A model generated the notes under the pieces. It was given only the letters and a program-made list of their open reading frames with translations. It had not been told where the DNA came from and did no database searches. 64,000 nt of DNA from Lycorma delicatula. Its lineage: Eukaryota; Arthropoda; Insecta; Hemiptera; Fulgoridae. The stretch is taken from NCBI RefSeq assembly GCF_047948215.1, contig NC_134455.1:347681842-347745841 (forward strand). Reading direction: 5' to 3'. Positions within the stretch are counted from its first letter, which is position 1, and every line of letters starts with the position of its first letter. The position numbers were made by a program, and so were the translations under genes. This document shows, one piece after another, positions 43,685-55,234 of the stretch.

Positions 43685-44530
43685 GTTTCTAAGTGTAGGC
43701 ATATTATCCTCGACCCCTGAATGAAATCGCCCGAATATATAAAAAAGTGACTTATTAATTTAATGGGATCATCTGATTAACACAAGGATGTAATTTTGTC
43801 CCGAGAAACGACAAAAAAGAAAAAAGGGGTTTTTCCCCCAACTTTTTTATGAGGTTTGAATAAGAACAAAAACTAAATCACAACGTATCTTACCAGGCCA
43901 TAATTTGTATAAAAATATTACCTGTTCTTTGAGTAAAATTTTAAGATATTGGAACCATACCTTATGGTTATCTTGTCTCACATCCGTATTTAATAAACTT
44001 GTAATAAAAACATACCCTATTTCTCTCTACCCGGGTCCGCTTTCGGGAGCGAGATCAGTGCCTACGCCCTCTCGTACTGCAGTATCATCTCTGAGTTCTC
44101 CATACAACCAATTTCCCAGTTTACCGGGTCTCGATGCCAAAACGCCTTTCTTGGCGAAGTAAGCACCCACTAGCCACCCGGGTTGCTATTCTATTTATAC
44201 ATCTATAACAGCATCAGACCCTCTCAGCCATTCTCCGCAGGGCTAAGATTCTAAGGAAATCAGCCCCTATATTTCTGTCCCCTTGACCGTGACATCAATG
44301 CCCCATATATAGAAATTGTGCGAAATTTCATCCAAATCGTTCCTATAATCAAGTAAAAAATTGGTCAACATACCGGAATTTTCAATGCTAAATTTATCTT
44401 TTTTAATTAGATGAGATGTCATGAAAAATCAAAACCTAAAAAAACCACTGTGACGTACCAAAATTTGACTCGATTAGCATACGGTGTAATGCAAGTTATC
44501 CGGATTGATCTTTGTGAAGCCGAATCCGGT
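43685..44530 (+). repeat. Family E copy E1
   Basis: Blocks 'cgacccctgaatgaaatcg', 'gggatcatctgattaac', 'gtcccgagaaacgacaaa', 'ggggtttttcccccaac', 'tatgaggtttgaataag' and 'taaaattttaagatattgg' follow the order seen at 53760-54600 and 62600-63000. It continues with 'catcaatgccccatatata' and 'gactcgattagcatac', which correspond to 63713-63900. An interruption of 150-250 bases of less AT-rich sequence (44020-44270, 'ctcgtactgcagtatc') is not found in the other copies. No coding function. Confidence 0.55.
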
Positions 44531-44694
44531 TAATTTAAAAGAAAGAAGAAAATATTAAAAAATAAATAAATGTATCTCAAAAAAAATTAAAAGATACTTT
44601 AATACTCAAAATGATAAACGAATTGTAAAAATTATAATTAAAAATCTAGTAAAAATAAAAATTGATAAAAAACCCTTTGAGATAATTGAGATAG

Positions 44695-44810
44695 TAATTC
44701 TCTTACTATACCTGATTCTCAGTCCATTTTATTTTGGCCGGCCCCCATAGTCGTTCTATTTATTTTGTATACACCCCATAGATGGATCGATGAAATCTAC
44801 ATCTCCTGTT
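44695..44810 (+). repeat. Family H direct repeat, unit 1
   Basis: 'ttctcttactatacctgattc', 'ttttattttggccggccc', 'catagtcgttctatttatt' and 'agatggatcgatgaaat' recur in order at 46079-46184, about 90% identical by eye. A small dispersed repeat, unit size about 110 bases. Confidence 0.75.
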
Positions 44811-46078
44811 GACGGAAAGCTTTATTTGAATAGTATTTTTGATTTATTTAAATAGAATTTTTTTTAAATTGATTAGTAGGATTGTAAATTGCCCGAATAG
44901 TTAAACATCCGGAAAGTCGGCGTTCGATTAATCAGGTTTCGCAAATCATATTATATGGTACAGCTACGTAATTTATTTATAGCCTAGAAAGTAAAAGAAA
45001 CTATCAATTTTCAAGGTTAAGATAGTAAACAAAAAATATTTCGCAATCGCAAACTACAAAATATCTTTATATAATATTGGAATGTAATTGATTCTTTTTT
45101 TAATACTAAGTTTTTTATGTGGGGGGAGGAAAAGAGTAATTTAATATCGATTAGTTTGTGTTCAAGGAATTTTTTTTTACAATAACTTGTTTTAATATTT
45201 TTGTTTGTTTTTTTTTATATAATTGGCAAACAAAGCCTCCTGAATAAATTTGTTAAAAAAAAATGTACGTGACCTTGGATGGGAGGTGTGTCTTTTTATT
45301 TACGTCATTAAAATTATTAATATGCCACTACAGCTAGCATGATATTAATAGTATAATAATAACAATAATAAAAATATTATACCGAGTTATTGGGAAGTTA
45401 CTGTTTGCTCTTGTAGTCAGCATATAACCGTCTTAGTTAACAGAACAGTATTTTACTTAACTGTATTCCTGTTATATTTAGTTAAAAATATATAATATTT
45501 ACAATATTATCTATTTCTTAATTTTTTTAATTAAATAATAGATTAATTATACTGTTAATTTTTATTTAGCTCACGTAGGAAGTATTTTTTCCTTATTGAT
45601 CTTTCTCCTACATTTTTTAGCCCTGCAGATCAGAAATAATGTTTATAAATTCAGTTGTCTCCCGTTAGAAGAGGTATATTAATTTATTTTATCAAGCATC
45701 TGAGGTTGAAAAGTCGACTTGATTTCTCTTTGAGTAATGATGATTATTACATTGCCGCTCCGTTATCTTACCCCATTTATTTTGTGTATATTTCTAGCAG
45801 AAAATTCTTTAGCATTTCGATAAAAATATTTTTGAAATGTTTACGTTTTAAAAGTACGTAAAAAAATTTGCTAATTGAAATAATTAAATACAAATTAATA
45901 AAAGCAGAAATTGAGATAATAATATTTGAAACATGGAATATTTCTATATGGACACAAATATTTATTGCGTAGGTGAAAAAGCGGGAATATATTCCTGAGT
46001 CGCTTTAAACACGTCGCGATCATCGGTATTCACTCTTATCCGCCATAAGAATTCGCATAAGTAGCTATCCAGAAATCC
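44811..46078. other. AT-rich sequence, nothing assignable
   Basis: 'acatccggaaagtcggcg' and 'gattaatcagg' near 44900-44935 resemble family I ends. Otherwise noncoding. Confidence 0.4.
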
Positions 46079-46184
46079 TCTTACTATATCTGATTTTCTG
46101 TGTATTTTATTTTGGCCGGTCCCCATAGTCGTTCTATTTATTGTGTATGCACCCCCGTAGATGGATCGATGAAATTCTACAAGC
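46079..46184 (+). repeat. Family H direct repeat, unit 2
   Basis: Second copy of the unit at 44695-44810, 1.38 kb away in the same orientation. It lies about 45 bases before the left end of the mariner deletion derivative. Confidence 0.75.
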
Positions 46185-46228
46185 GGTTCACAGTATTGTA
46201 TACATAATTGTTGTTCAAATTACGTATA

Positions 46229-47131
46229 CACAGTCCGTCCCACAGGAAAGGACTCATGTAAAATAAAATGCAAGACGTTGTTTATTTTTAGTCTATATGA
46301 CGTTTTATTCAAAATAGCCTCCTTTGAGTCAATACACGACTGGAATCGTTGGAAAAATTTTTCGAAACAATTCTGATACTCAACGTTTGAAATTGCCTGC
46401 AATACCATGATCGTATCCCTCTGGATATCTGAAATCGAGTCGAAACGGTGAAAACTATCGAAATACTGAAAACACTATGTTTCATCACCTGTTAAGATGC
46501 AAGACATGCAGTCTGGGTCCCTAGCGGCCGATCTTTTCATGTCTCGCAGTGTTCCATTCTGCAATCTCTTTGATCGTCAGTGAGTGTGGCAGAAAGCGAC
46601 AACAGATCATCTTTTTGCCCAAATTTTCAGTTAGAATGCGATGCGCAATTGTTTTTGGAATTCCAGTGATCTCCTCAATTAACTTGGTAGATGCACAACG
46701 ATTTATTACGAGAGATTTCAACCTTTCGATCTTCTACTCGAACTTTCAATGATGCTCCTGGGCGTGGGTCATCTTCGATGCTCTCTCTACTATCTCGAAA
46801 CCTTACATACGACTTAAAAACGATTTTACGACTCATCGCTTCACTACCACAAACAGTTTGTATCATTTTAAAAGTGTCTGTGGCACTTTTACCCGATTTA
46901 AAACAAAACTTAATATTTGCACGTCGCTCCATTGCTCCTTTCACGACCGAAGTTTAAAAAATACTGTTAAATGTTTTGGTTATTACGAGCAGTCTGTGAT
47001 GCCAGCGCTGTTAAATTTAAAACGGAAGGTAGTTGGAATACCACGGTAGTTAATTCACGCATCTGTTCACAGATCGCATTAGTAGTTACGCGAATATAAA
47101 ATCAGTCACCTTTCGTGTGGAACGGACTGTG
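46229..47131 (-). mobile_element. Mariner deletion derivative with intact ends
   Basis: 903 bp between TA dinucleotides (46227-46228 and 47132-47133). Both terminal repeats begin CACAGTCCGT and continue CCACA.GAAAGG, about 28 bases. The minus strand keeps the N-terminal transposase part (ATG 46944, MKGAMERRANIKFCFK... then the DDPRPG linker), the helix-turn-helix region (ISRNKSLCIY; ITGIPKTIAHRILTENLGK) in a shifted frame, ILTGDET with the first Asp, and the C-terminus (AISNVEYQNCFEKFFQRFQ). The segment with the second and third aspartates is deleted, and the residue after TGDET is a stop. Confidence 0.9.
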
Positions 47132-47149
47132 TATGTTGTATGCCGCCTA

Positions 47150-47510
47150 CAGATTAGAAATTGTAACTGAACCCAGTACAATGAAGTCTTACTACAATCG
47201 GCAATAATATGCCTGCAGAACGATTATCTGCCGGAGATATGAAACATTCCTTCGTTTCACGGCATAGCCCTCCGGACAGCCGTTTCGATGGGACTCTTTT
47301 TATGTTGTTCTTCCTTCTTATGAAGAGAGATTGTCGATCTCTACTGTCAGACCCGGGCCACCGATTACACGATTTGATTTTAAAATCATCTCGACGCACA
47401 TCTCCTGTTGGTAATTTCTCCAGTCGACAGCTGTGTTGTGGACGATATTTAATTTACAATCACAGTAGTTCTCATTCGTCATTTCATAGCTCCGTAAATA
47501 AATAAATAAA
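47150..47510. other. Less AT-rich block with overlapping ORFs, unknown
   Basis: A 98-codon plus-strand ORF (47209-47505, MPAERLSAGDMKHSFVS...) and an 81-codon minus-strand ORF (47399-47154) overlap. Composition is near balanced, unlike the flanks. I recognise no domain on either strand and see no repeat of this block elsewhere. A host exon or an unrecognised element are both possible. Confidence 0.25.
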
Positions 47511-48962
47511 TCGTGAAATTTTATCAAGGTTTAGTTTAGAATCCTTTCAGCCGTGTATCAGCCGCATTTATAAATAGAGTCGGCGCAGCTTTTTTTTTAC
47601 ACTGCCACCGTTCTCGATCGTTCGAAATATTTAACGCCATGTCGTCTTCCTGATTACAGAGTTTATGTTCTGGTAAAATACCAAAACGTTGAAACAAACG
47701 AACGCGATTCGTTTTATTTCTTTATAAAACAAACACATTCGTAACGATGTCGAATTATAATTATTACAAAGGTAACAGTACAATACTGCTCGAATAACTA
47801 CGATGTACTGATGTAATATTAAAGATAAGTATCAAACAATCCAAATAACAATACCCGCATTACGATAATGCAATTAGACAAATACGAACATTCTTGCCAT
47901 AAAGACTAATGTAGTAATAGTAACTCTACTAAATTCCTGGTGGACGGGACTATCTTAAATTTAAACAGACAAGAATGAATATGAACTTGGAGTTATAAAG
48001 TGTTCTTAATACAGTATTTTATACGAGTAACAGTAAATGTAATTTAAAACTTGGGATAATGACGTTCGACAGACTTGTGGGGAGGATAACGGACAACATA
48101 CGATTTTTAATTTATGACCGTTGAATCGAGTAAAGATGTCACTCGTAAAGCTGAATATCGTTCGGTTTGACAGCGATAAACGTTTTGTTTCTTATTTTCC
48201 TTAATAAATCTTACACGGTTTGTTTGATATTTTTAGAATAGATATGATAATTCCAAGATTAATTTTTATCTCATTTTAGATCGTGTTTAATCTTTACGGA
48301 TAATGTATCTATCATATATATATAATTTTTGAATGTTATTTTAAAATTTATTTAATTATTTAAACGTATTGTATACCGTGTTTGATATATTCATATCGTT
48401 AAAAATTATCGGTTGATAGCCTATTTGTAAATGCTTACGCCTTAATCTTTTAAATTAATTTCGTTTAATTCCGGCATAAATAATTCCTTATCTGAATAGT
48501 ATATATTGAAGACGAATGTAAATGTATTAGTAGTCAATTATTTTACAGATTTTGTTAAATTTTATTTAATAATGGAAAATTTTTTAATACTTTTGATCTT
48601 TTCGCCTAATATTGGTGTTTTTTACCGGATTTCCAAAGAATTTGGGTATCGCTACCGTTCATGGACACGATTTTTTCGTCCGCTTTACCGGATATAAATC
48701 TTAACCGATTTTGAAGAAACTGGGTGGGGTGATGTAGACCTATCGGGAGTAAAGCCCTGTTGATTTTCAAGCGAATTGATTCACAGGAATCGGAGTTAGA
48801 GGCAAAGCATTGGGTTTTTGGTTACCTTTTCATGGTTAACTAAAACTGGAAATCCGCTTGTACTACGCACTTAATACGACAGAGTTTTATTTTTTAATGT
48901 TACTTGTAAAATGGATCCTAGGATTTTATAAATTTTATTTACGGAATTGAAGTTTTTACTTA
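47511..48962. other. AT-rich sequence, nothing assignable
   Basis: 47511-47720 is mixed in composition ('cactgccaccgttctcgatcg'); the rest is AT-rich. No supported ORF. Confidence 0.4.
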
Positions 48963-50960
48963 ATTATAATTTTTATATACAATGGAATGACGATTTTCCG
49001 GATATCAAAATATCTGGACTGCTTACATCCGCACTAGGCACTTTAAATAAAAGTTAATATACCGCTATTTAAAAAACTGAAATACGGAGTGTTCAACGTA
49101 AAAGAGGTCTGTCACTTAGTAATTTATACTAAATATAGTAGTTTACACATATTTTTTTCAAAATGTATATATTGGAATGAGATGGGTAAAATAATGTGGA
49201 AGATATTGATTGATACGAGTACAGCTGGAGCGAGGAAGACGGTTTCTTACCTACACATTTGACTATTGCCAGTCTGTGCCGATCACAGCTTTCTTCAAAA
49301 GCGGGCTTTTGAACGAGGTTTCGTAATCGTGTTTGTTTGTTTAAATGCGGTTAACTGTCGAAGAACGTGTATATGTGATGAATGAAAACTTACTTAGAGA
49401 CGAAATCTAATGTTGTGTGTCGGCGAAAATTCAGAGAGAAATTTGAAAATGAAGCACCAGTGAAATGTTATTCGGAAATTAGTTAAAAAATTTCGTAAAA
49501 AAGGTTCGGTGTTACACCATAAACGTGCCCGACAGGTCAGTTTTAACGACGCAGTTCGAATAGGGCATTAAAGCGTCAGTTACAGGATCCCCTTATAAAT
49601 TTTTGCTGAGACTAACCCGGGAGAAGAACATTTCACTAGCCTCAACTCACACCAGCGAGGAGAACGCTGATATGTTATCCGTATCGAATGTAGGTTTTCC
49701 ATGAGCTAATTATGCTAAAAGGTTCATCACTATCAATGGTTCAAGAACTTCATTAGAAGTAACATTGGCATTTTACATCAAGTGTTTTTCACAGGTGAAG
49801 CGTGGTTTCACCTTGGTACGTATGTTAATAGTCAGAACTACCAGACCTGGGGTAATGAGAAAACCCGCATATTTCTTTAAATCTCCTCTACAGCCACAAA
49901 AAATAGGCGTATAATGTGTGATTTGAAGGCGTCGAATAATAGGACCATTGTTTTTTGAAAAAACTGTGGATGCTGCCGTCTACCAAGAAATTATTCAACA
50001 GCTTATAGCCTTATTGCAAGAAGATGAGCGTAACTGCTGGTTGCAATAGGACAGCGCCACTTGCCGTACAGCACGTTCTACTACGGTGATGCTACAGGAT
50101 TTTTCCGGAAGAATCATTTCTAAAGGATTGTGGCCACCAGAATTCCTGATCTGGCTAGTCCAGACTTCTTTCTGTCGAGTTACTTAAAACAAACTATTTA
50201 TAGGAGCAATCTATATACCCTGCAGGAATTAAAGACAAACATTACCAATACCATCCAGAAAATAGATAGGGTATAGCTCCCAAGAGTAGCCAGGATGATT
50301 AAACGTGTTGGCAAGTGCACAGGAGTGAATGGACATCATTTCCAACACCTTCTGTAAGTTATAATGTAAGTGTTTGCCAGTAAACTATTATTTATGGACT
50401 AAACTAAGTAATGGGACCTCTTTTAAGTTGAACACTCTCTACTATTCAAATAAGGTTTTGCTTCAACAGGAAATGTATTTTTATCGTTCTTTGTTTTTGT
50501 TGGATTTTTTAATTGATTTTTTTGCTATCATAAAATAAACATAAATTTAGGTTGTGTTTAACTAATTATAAAATTAACTTTTGAAAAGATTGGTAGAACG
50601 ACATTAATTGGTCGTAGCATGTATTATGATGTAATGATATGATTTGCATCCAGACCAACACACGAAAAAGTTCATCGATGTTTATCTTTCGCTGCAGGCT
50701 TGTTAGGGCAATAAAAAGAATGCGATTCTAGATAGATTTTTTGTTTAAAATGATTACTTGATCTTGTAGATCATGAACGACGAAAATAAACATTAAAGCG
50801 AGTAAAGATTACAATTTTTTTTTTTTTAGAAGAATTAATGATTTTTAAATGTATGTTTTGATTATTGATTGTGACTTAAGTGATATTCTATTAAACGTAC
50901 TAAATTTGTGTAATTTTCTTAAGAAAAAATATTTTTTATACACAGTAACTTGACTCAATT
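48963..50960 (+). repeat. Family I copy I2, interrupted by a mariner-type element
   Basis: Left part 48963-49084 ('gattttccggatatc', 'gactgcttacatccgcac') and continuation 50440-50960 ('tactattcaaata', 'tgtttaaaatgattacttgatct', 'ctattaaacgtact') match uninterrupted copy I1 at 16073-16700. The join 'gaaaTA|TACTATTCA' with one TA reproduces I1 'aaaaTACTATTCA', which fixes the insertion boundaries of the element at 49085-50439. Confidence 0.65.
49085..50439 (+). mobile_element. Tc1/mariner-superfamily element with ends, dead transposase
   Basis: 1355 bp inside a TA duplication (49083-49084 and 50440-50441). Terminal repeats share GAGTGTTCAAC.TAAAAGAGGTC over about 40 bases. The plus strand reads, with shifts, TVEERVYVMNENLL (N-terminal helix-turn-helix), then HHYQWFKNFIRSNIG, FFTGEAWFHLGTYVNSQNYQ, a broken LLVAIGQ/WLQ-stop-DSAT region and ISKGLWPPE...PDLASPDFF, ending KRVGKCTGVNGHHFQHLL. 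The first catalytic residue is Gly (codon 49794-49796) where Asp (TDEAWF) is expected; the second (GAC 50050-50052) and third (GAC 50163-50165) remain. A stop stands next to the second Asp. Confidence 0.85.
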
Positions 50961-51295
50961 TCTTTTCAATATGAATGTTATAAGTGTTTAAAATGGCTTT
51001 TTTTTTAATAAAAGTTAGTATAATTTTAATTCCTCTCAATTAGAGCTTTTCAACGATATATCATAAGGGTACTTATTTTCATTGGTTCCAGAGTTACAGA
51101 CAAATGAAATTTGAATTAATGAAATATCTGGATCCTACAAGATGAAGGCATATCGATTCGAATCAGACTTCTTTTCCTTTTTTTAATTTTTTTTTCTGAT
51201 TTAAATATATTGTTTTGTTAATAATTATTAACTTTTGATTGTAAACAAAAAATTCAGTAAATAATAATTTAATAATAACAACAAAAAAAGTGAGA

Positions 51296-51921
51296 AAAAA
51301 TTCCTTTCGGCACGCCGGAAGGCGGAGGTAGATTTCACCGGTGCTAAGTAGGGGATAAAAAAGATTTCCACCTTAAACTTAAGAAAAACTTCAAATTTAC
51401 TCAATACCACAATGGTTGCATGTGAAAAAACGTTTCACATGTTTAACAGACGACAAGCCTCATCTTCTTACAGTTCCAGAAACATTTTGGTCATCTCTTG
51501 CCGTAACGGTTGATCACATCAAAAATTGTTTCAGAAAAAATTTTAGGTAATGTTTTTAGGACTAACGAACACTTTAAACCGATTCGATACTGTGCCTATT
51601 AAGGGAGATATGATTTTTTTTTGGTCTTCAAAACTTCATTCTTTCCACCCTCGGGCCAGTGGTTGGTGATGTCAAAAGACTTTACTTACATAAGTTTTAG
51701 GCCCTTACCCTAAGAATAGTAGGAACTTTAAACGAATTCGATATTTTACTTAATAAGAAAGTTATAGTGATATTTTGTTTTTTCGAAAAAGTCCCGCCAT
51801 TTCCTCCCCCATGGTCCGTTAACGAATTTGACCAAGATTTTGGGACGAGTTATTTTTAACAAACATTTTGAAAGTGATTGTCGCAAACTTATGGTAGCTA
51901 TCGTGTCCATAAGAAACTGAA

Positions 51922-51979
<58 letters not shown>

Positions 51980-52105
51980 TAAATTTTGAGCTGACGATGG
52001 TTTTAGTGTCTGGTGGATGTGAAACACGAAGATTCGAGAATATCGAAATTTTCCGGAAATCGAATCATGGTACCCATTACAATAGGTAGCGTTCTTATGA
52101 AATCT
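51296..52105. repeat. Insertion of unknown type within family D copy D4
   Basis: Begins 'ttcctttcggcacgccggaagg' (a CCTTCCGGCG-like inverted repeat with the following bases) and carries phrases such as 'gattcgatactgtgcc', 'cgttaacgaatttgacc'. It contains the (AT)n tract at 51925. No ORF; no match elsewhere in the window. Confidence 0.4.
51925..51973. repeat. (AT)n microsatellite
   Basis: About 22 AT dinucleotides with small interruptions at the edges. Confidence 0.95.
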
Positions 52106-52339
52106 ACTTAATATCATAAGTTTAATGAAATGAAATTTTACGTGCTTTTCATTAAAAAAAAAAATGTGTACATGTAGTTTATTAGGCGTACAAGGAAGTT
52201 ATGTGGTGTCCACGTCAGATTTTTATTACATTGTTTGTTCTTAGTATTTATTTCATTTTTGCTAAAATACATTTTATTCTTTTTTATATTTTTTTCGTGT
52301 TTTTATTATGTGTATGAGACCCATTAAACAGAATTATAT

Positions 52340-52437
52340 GTCCAGTAGGTATGATAAACCTTTTTTAATTTCCTGGATTTCAGGTTATCCGGATTCGATC
52401 TTTCAAGATTAATCAGGATCAGTTTTCTACTGTACGT
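52340..52437 (+). repeat. Family I right end (copy I2)
   Basis: 'gataaaccttttttaatttcc', 'ggttatccggattcgatc' and 'gattaatcaggatcag' match the right end at 17520-17612. If it closes copy I2, that copy spans about 48963-52437 and contains both the mariner-type element and D4. Confidence 0.45.
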
Positions 52438-52734
52438 ATGAAAAGTTATATATAAACAACAGATTGATATTCAGGTTATTTTTGACTCTAGGATTTTTTT
52501 AATTTTATTTAGTTAGTTGAAGATTTTATATTTAATTCTAAGTTACAGTTACTAGTTCTGTCTAAAATGTACTAATGTGAAATGTAAAAAAAGCTGGTTA
52601 AGAGATAACGGAACTGTGGTGACCTTAACGCTCCAACCCCCCTCCATTACCAATTGTAATTGAAATTAAATCGTATCAGTATCTATATTGTGAAGCCGTA
52701 ATAGGATATTTTATAAAAATTGGTTAATTCTCGG

Positions 52735-54620
52735 GAATCGGGAATAAAAAAATTTGGCTTTTTATTCCCTATCCTTGAATGAAATTGCCTAAATTCGATA
52801 CTAAAGTGAGATAACATTGTAAAGAAATTTAATAATTAGTATAAGTACAGTTCTGAACAGTCTCTAAGGAAAATTTGGTGTAAATTATCATCCCAGACAG
52901 GAAAATCGTACGGGAGTGCACATAAGACCTCAAAGAAATTAGGTTTACACGGATACCGAGTACGTTGCGTACAGCAACTGAAACCCGCAGACACTGTTAA
53001 AAGAATAAGGTACTGCCAGTGGTTTATCAACCAGGTGGTAAGTAACGGGATGGGCATACCGGATGATGTGTTTTTAAGTGATGAGGCGTATTTTCACCTT
53101 AGCGGTCACATCAATAGTTAGAACACTGGTTAACACAAATCCACACATCTTCGTGAATCGCCACTGTACTCGTAGATTTGATGTACGATTTCTCGACGAC
53201 GAATAGTGGGCCCGATTTTTTTTTTTACGAAATCCTTTATAGCGCGGCATACCAGGATATAATTATACAGTTTCTAGCTCTTCTCTAGCCTGATGATCCC
53301 TATTGTTATCTGCAACAAGACGGGACAACATGCCATATATCCAAAAACAGCATGGAATATTTGGAAAAAATGTTTGGTGATAGCATGATCTCAAAATGTC
53401 TGTGCCCCTCGTCTCCTGACTTATCATCATCAAACTTCTTTCTCTGGGTTTTTTGAAAGGGCGTGTATATCGAACGAACCCACGTACCCTACAAGACCTG
53501 GAGTGAGCCGTTACTGGAGAGATTAATTCCATTAGCCCTGAAATCCTAGGAAGGGTATCAAAAATATGGTGCAAAAGGTTCAGATCTGGCATCTGTAAAA
53601 TAGTGGACATTTCCAACGCATGCTGTAAGATATTATTACCAGTTGTGCATAACTACGTTCCATGAATCAAATCAAATTCGAGTATCTCTATATTATAGTA
53701 CATAATGAAATTATAGTGTATAATCATTATGTGCACGCGATAAAATGATCGTACTTTATAAGACCGAGTCCAGAAATGACAATAAAGAAAAGTGTTTTTT
53801 TACCCCGACTCCTTTATAAAGAGGCTTGAATAAGCTGAAATACCATTAGAAAGTATCATCGTAGCTTCCTAAAGAGTATATTAAATTATTTAACTAACCT
53901 TTGGGTAAAATTTTGAGATACGAGACCCATGGTGATCGTATCTTTCTACTATCTAGACCAATCGTAATCAAAATAAAATGATATCAGTGACCCGTATTCA
54001 GAAAAATATCATAAAATGAAAACGTCGTAAAAATGTGAAGGTATCGAATAAAACGATGGAAAAAACTAAAAGCAGGGGTTTATAATCGTCCATGGCTGAA
54101 TAAAATTTATCAAATACATAACCAAAGTAACATACTAATGCAGTGAAAGCATTTAATTAGTACAAGAATGTAATTGTAAGTCCAGAAAAGACAAAAATGG
54201 AAAGTGTTTTTTCCTCCCATCCTTTTGTGGAGGTATGGATGAGCTGGAATACCAGAAAATGTATCTTAACTACTTAAAGAATATATTAAATGATGTGAAA
54301 ATTTACCTACCATTTCAAAACAATTATTTGGTTCAGGATAATTATTTCCCTGCCCCCTTGAATAATTGTGATCAAAGTTGAATAGGATCATATATATATA
54401 TATACATATTATATCGAAGTCATCCTGTCAAAGATTATTCAAATCGGTCTATCCATTCAGGAAATATAAAATAAAAGACCAACATACTTACACCCTTCCG
54501 AAATAGTTCAATATTAAAATTACTTTATTTTTATTTTGGTTAGATGGAGATTATGAAACATTTAGATCTTGAATAAATCTTAGCATGCAAAATTTGATTA
54601 GATTACCATGATTTTCAAAA
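52735..54620 (+). repeat. Family E: tandem units with a transposase inside
   Basis: The 'ccttgaatgaaattgcc' unit start is at 52765. After the transposase at 52845-53640 the unit resumes at 53767 ('agtccagaaatgacaa', 'ctttataaagaggcttgaata', 'taaaattttgagatacgag'), and a second unit follows: 'ctgaataaaatttatcaaat' (54092), 'agtccagaaaagacaaaa' (54179) and 'ttgtggaggtatgga'. The two units are about 410 bases apart, so the family is arranged in tandem, satellite-like. No coding potential. Confidence 0.6.
52845..53640 (+). pseudogene. Tc1/mariner-superfamily transposase, no ends found
   Basis: Plus strand: KIWCKLSSQTGKSYGSAHKTSKKLGLHGYRV-type N-terminal segment, then QLKPADTVKRIRYCQWF, FLSDEAYFHLSGHINS (first Asp GAT 53080-53082), AYQDIIIQFLALL, LQQDGTTCHIS (second Asp GAC 53319-53321) and SPDLSSSNFFLWVF. 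The third catalytic residue is Asn (AAC 53433-53435) instead of Asp. Stops and shifts interrupt it. Same transposase group as 49085-50439, but the sequences differ enough to be another family. It lies in family E. Confidence 0.85.
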
Positions 54621-54948
54621 GGGGATGCATATGCTTACGATCTTTTACCTTAATTAATTATTAATGGGTACCTATTCGTTTTACGCCCCCATTATTTTCG
54701 CATTTTTTCACATAAAAATTACTTAATATAGCATTTTTTATAATAAATCACTAATATTTTGTTTTAAACCGATCTTTTAAACATTCTACATATTAACATA
54801 TTTTACATATTGAAAATATAAGCATTATTGCTTATAATTATAAATATAATCTAACACAATTTAACCTACGCTCGCTAACTTCGTCTAATTAACAGTAATG
54901 TTTTTATTATTTAAATAATAGATAATTGCAATAATTATTGAATTTATT

Positions 54949-55223
54949 TTTTCCCCTATTTAGCCTCCGGGAATCACCGTTAGGTATTATTTCAGAGGAA
55001 GATATGTATGAGTGTAAGCGAAGTGTAGTCTTAAACAGTCTCAGGTCGACCATTTCTGAGATATGTGGTTAATTGAAACCCAACCACCAAAGAACAATGG
55101 TATCCACGATGTAGTATTCCGTATAAAAGTTACTGCGTTTACTAGGATTTGAACGCTGGAACTATCGACTTCGAAATCAGCTGATTTGCGAAGACGCGTT
55201 CACCGCTAGACCATCCCGGTGGG
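54949..55223 (-). mobile_element. SINE-A copy, full length
   Basis: Minus strand; tail 'tttcccctatttagcctccgg', body 'caggtcgaccatttctgag', 'ccaaccaccaaagaaca', B-box region 'ctaggatttgaacgct' and head 'accgctagaccatcccgg', 'tgggtt'. TTGAATTTATT occurs at 54938-54948 and 55224-55234, an 11-base target duplication (its first two bases could belong to the SINE end). Confidence 0.9.
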
Positions 55224-55234
55224 TTGAATTTATT

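Larger units (their letters stand above)
51027..52235 (-). repeat. Family D copy D4, with an 800-base insertion
   Basis: Minus orientation. 51035-51295 carries 'agagcttttcaacgatatatc', 'tattttcattggttccag' and 'tgaaatatctggatcctac'; 52106-52235 carries the end 'ggcgtacaaggaagt' and 'tatgtggtgtccacg'. Between them, 51296-52105 is unrelated to other D copies. The terminus nearer 51027 is missing. Confidence 0.7.

Noticed and set aside
44695..46184. LTR retrotransposon
   Set aside because: The direct repeats are only about 110 bases and do not start TG or end CA; no coding region lies between.
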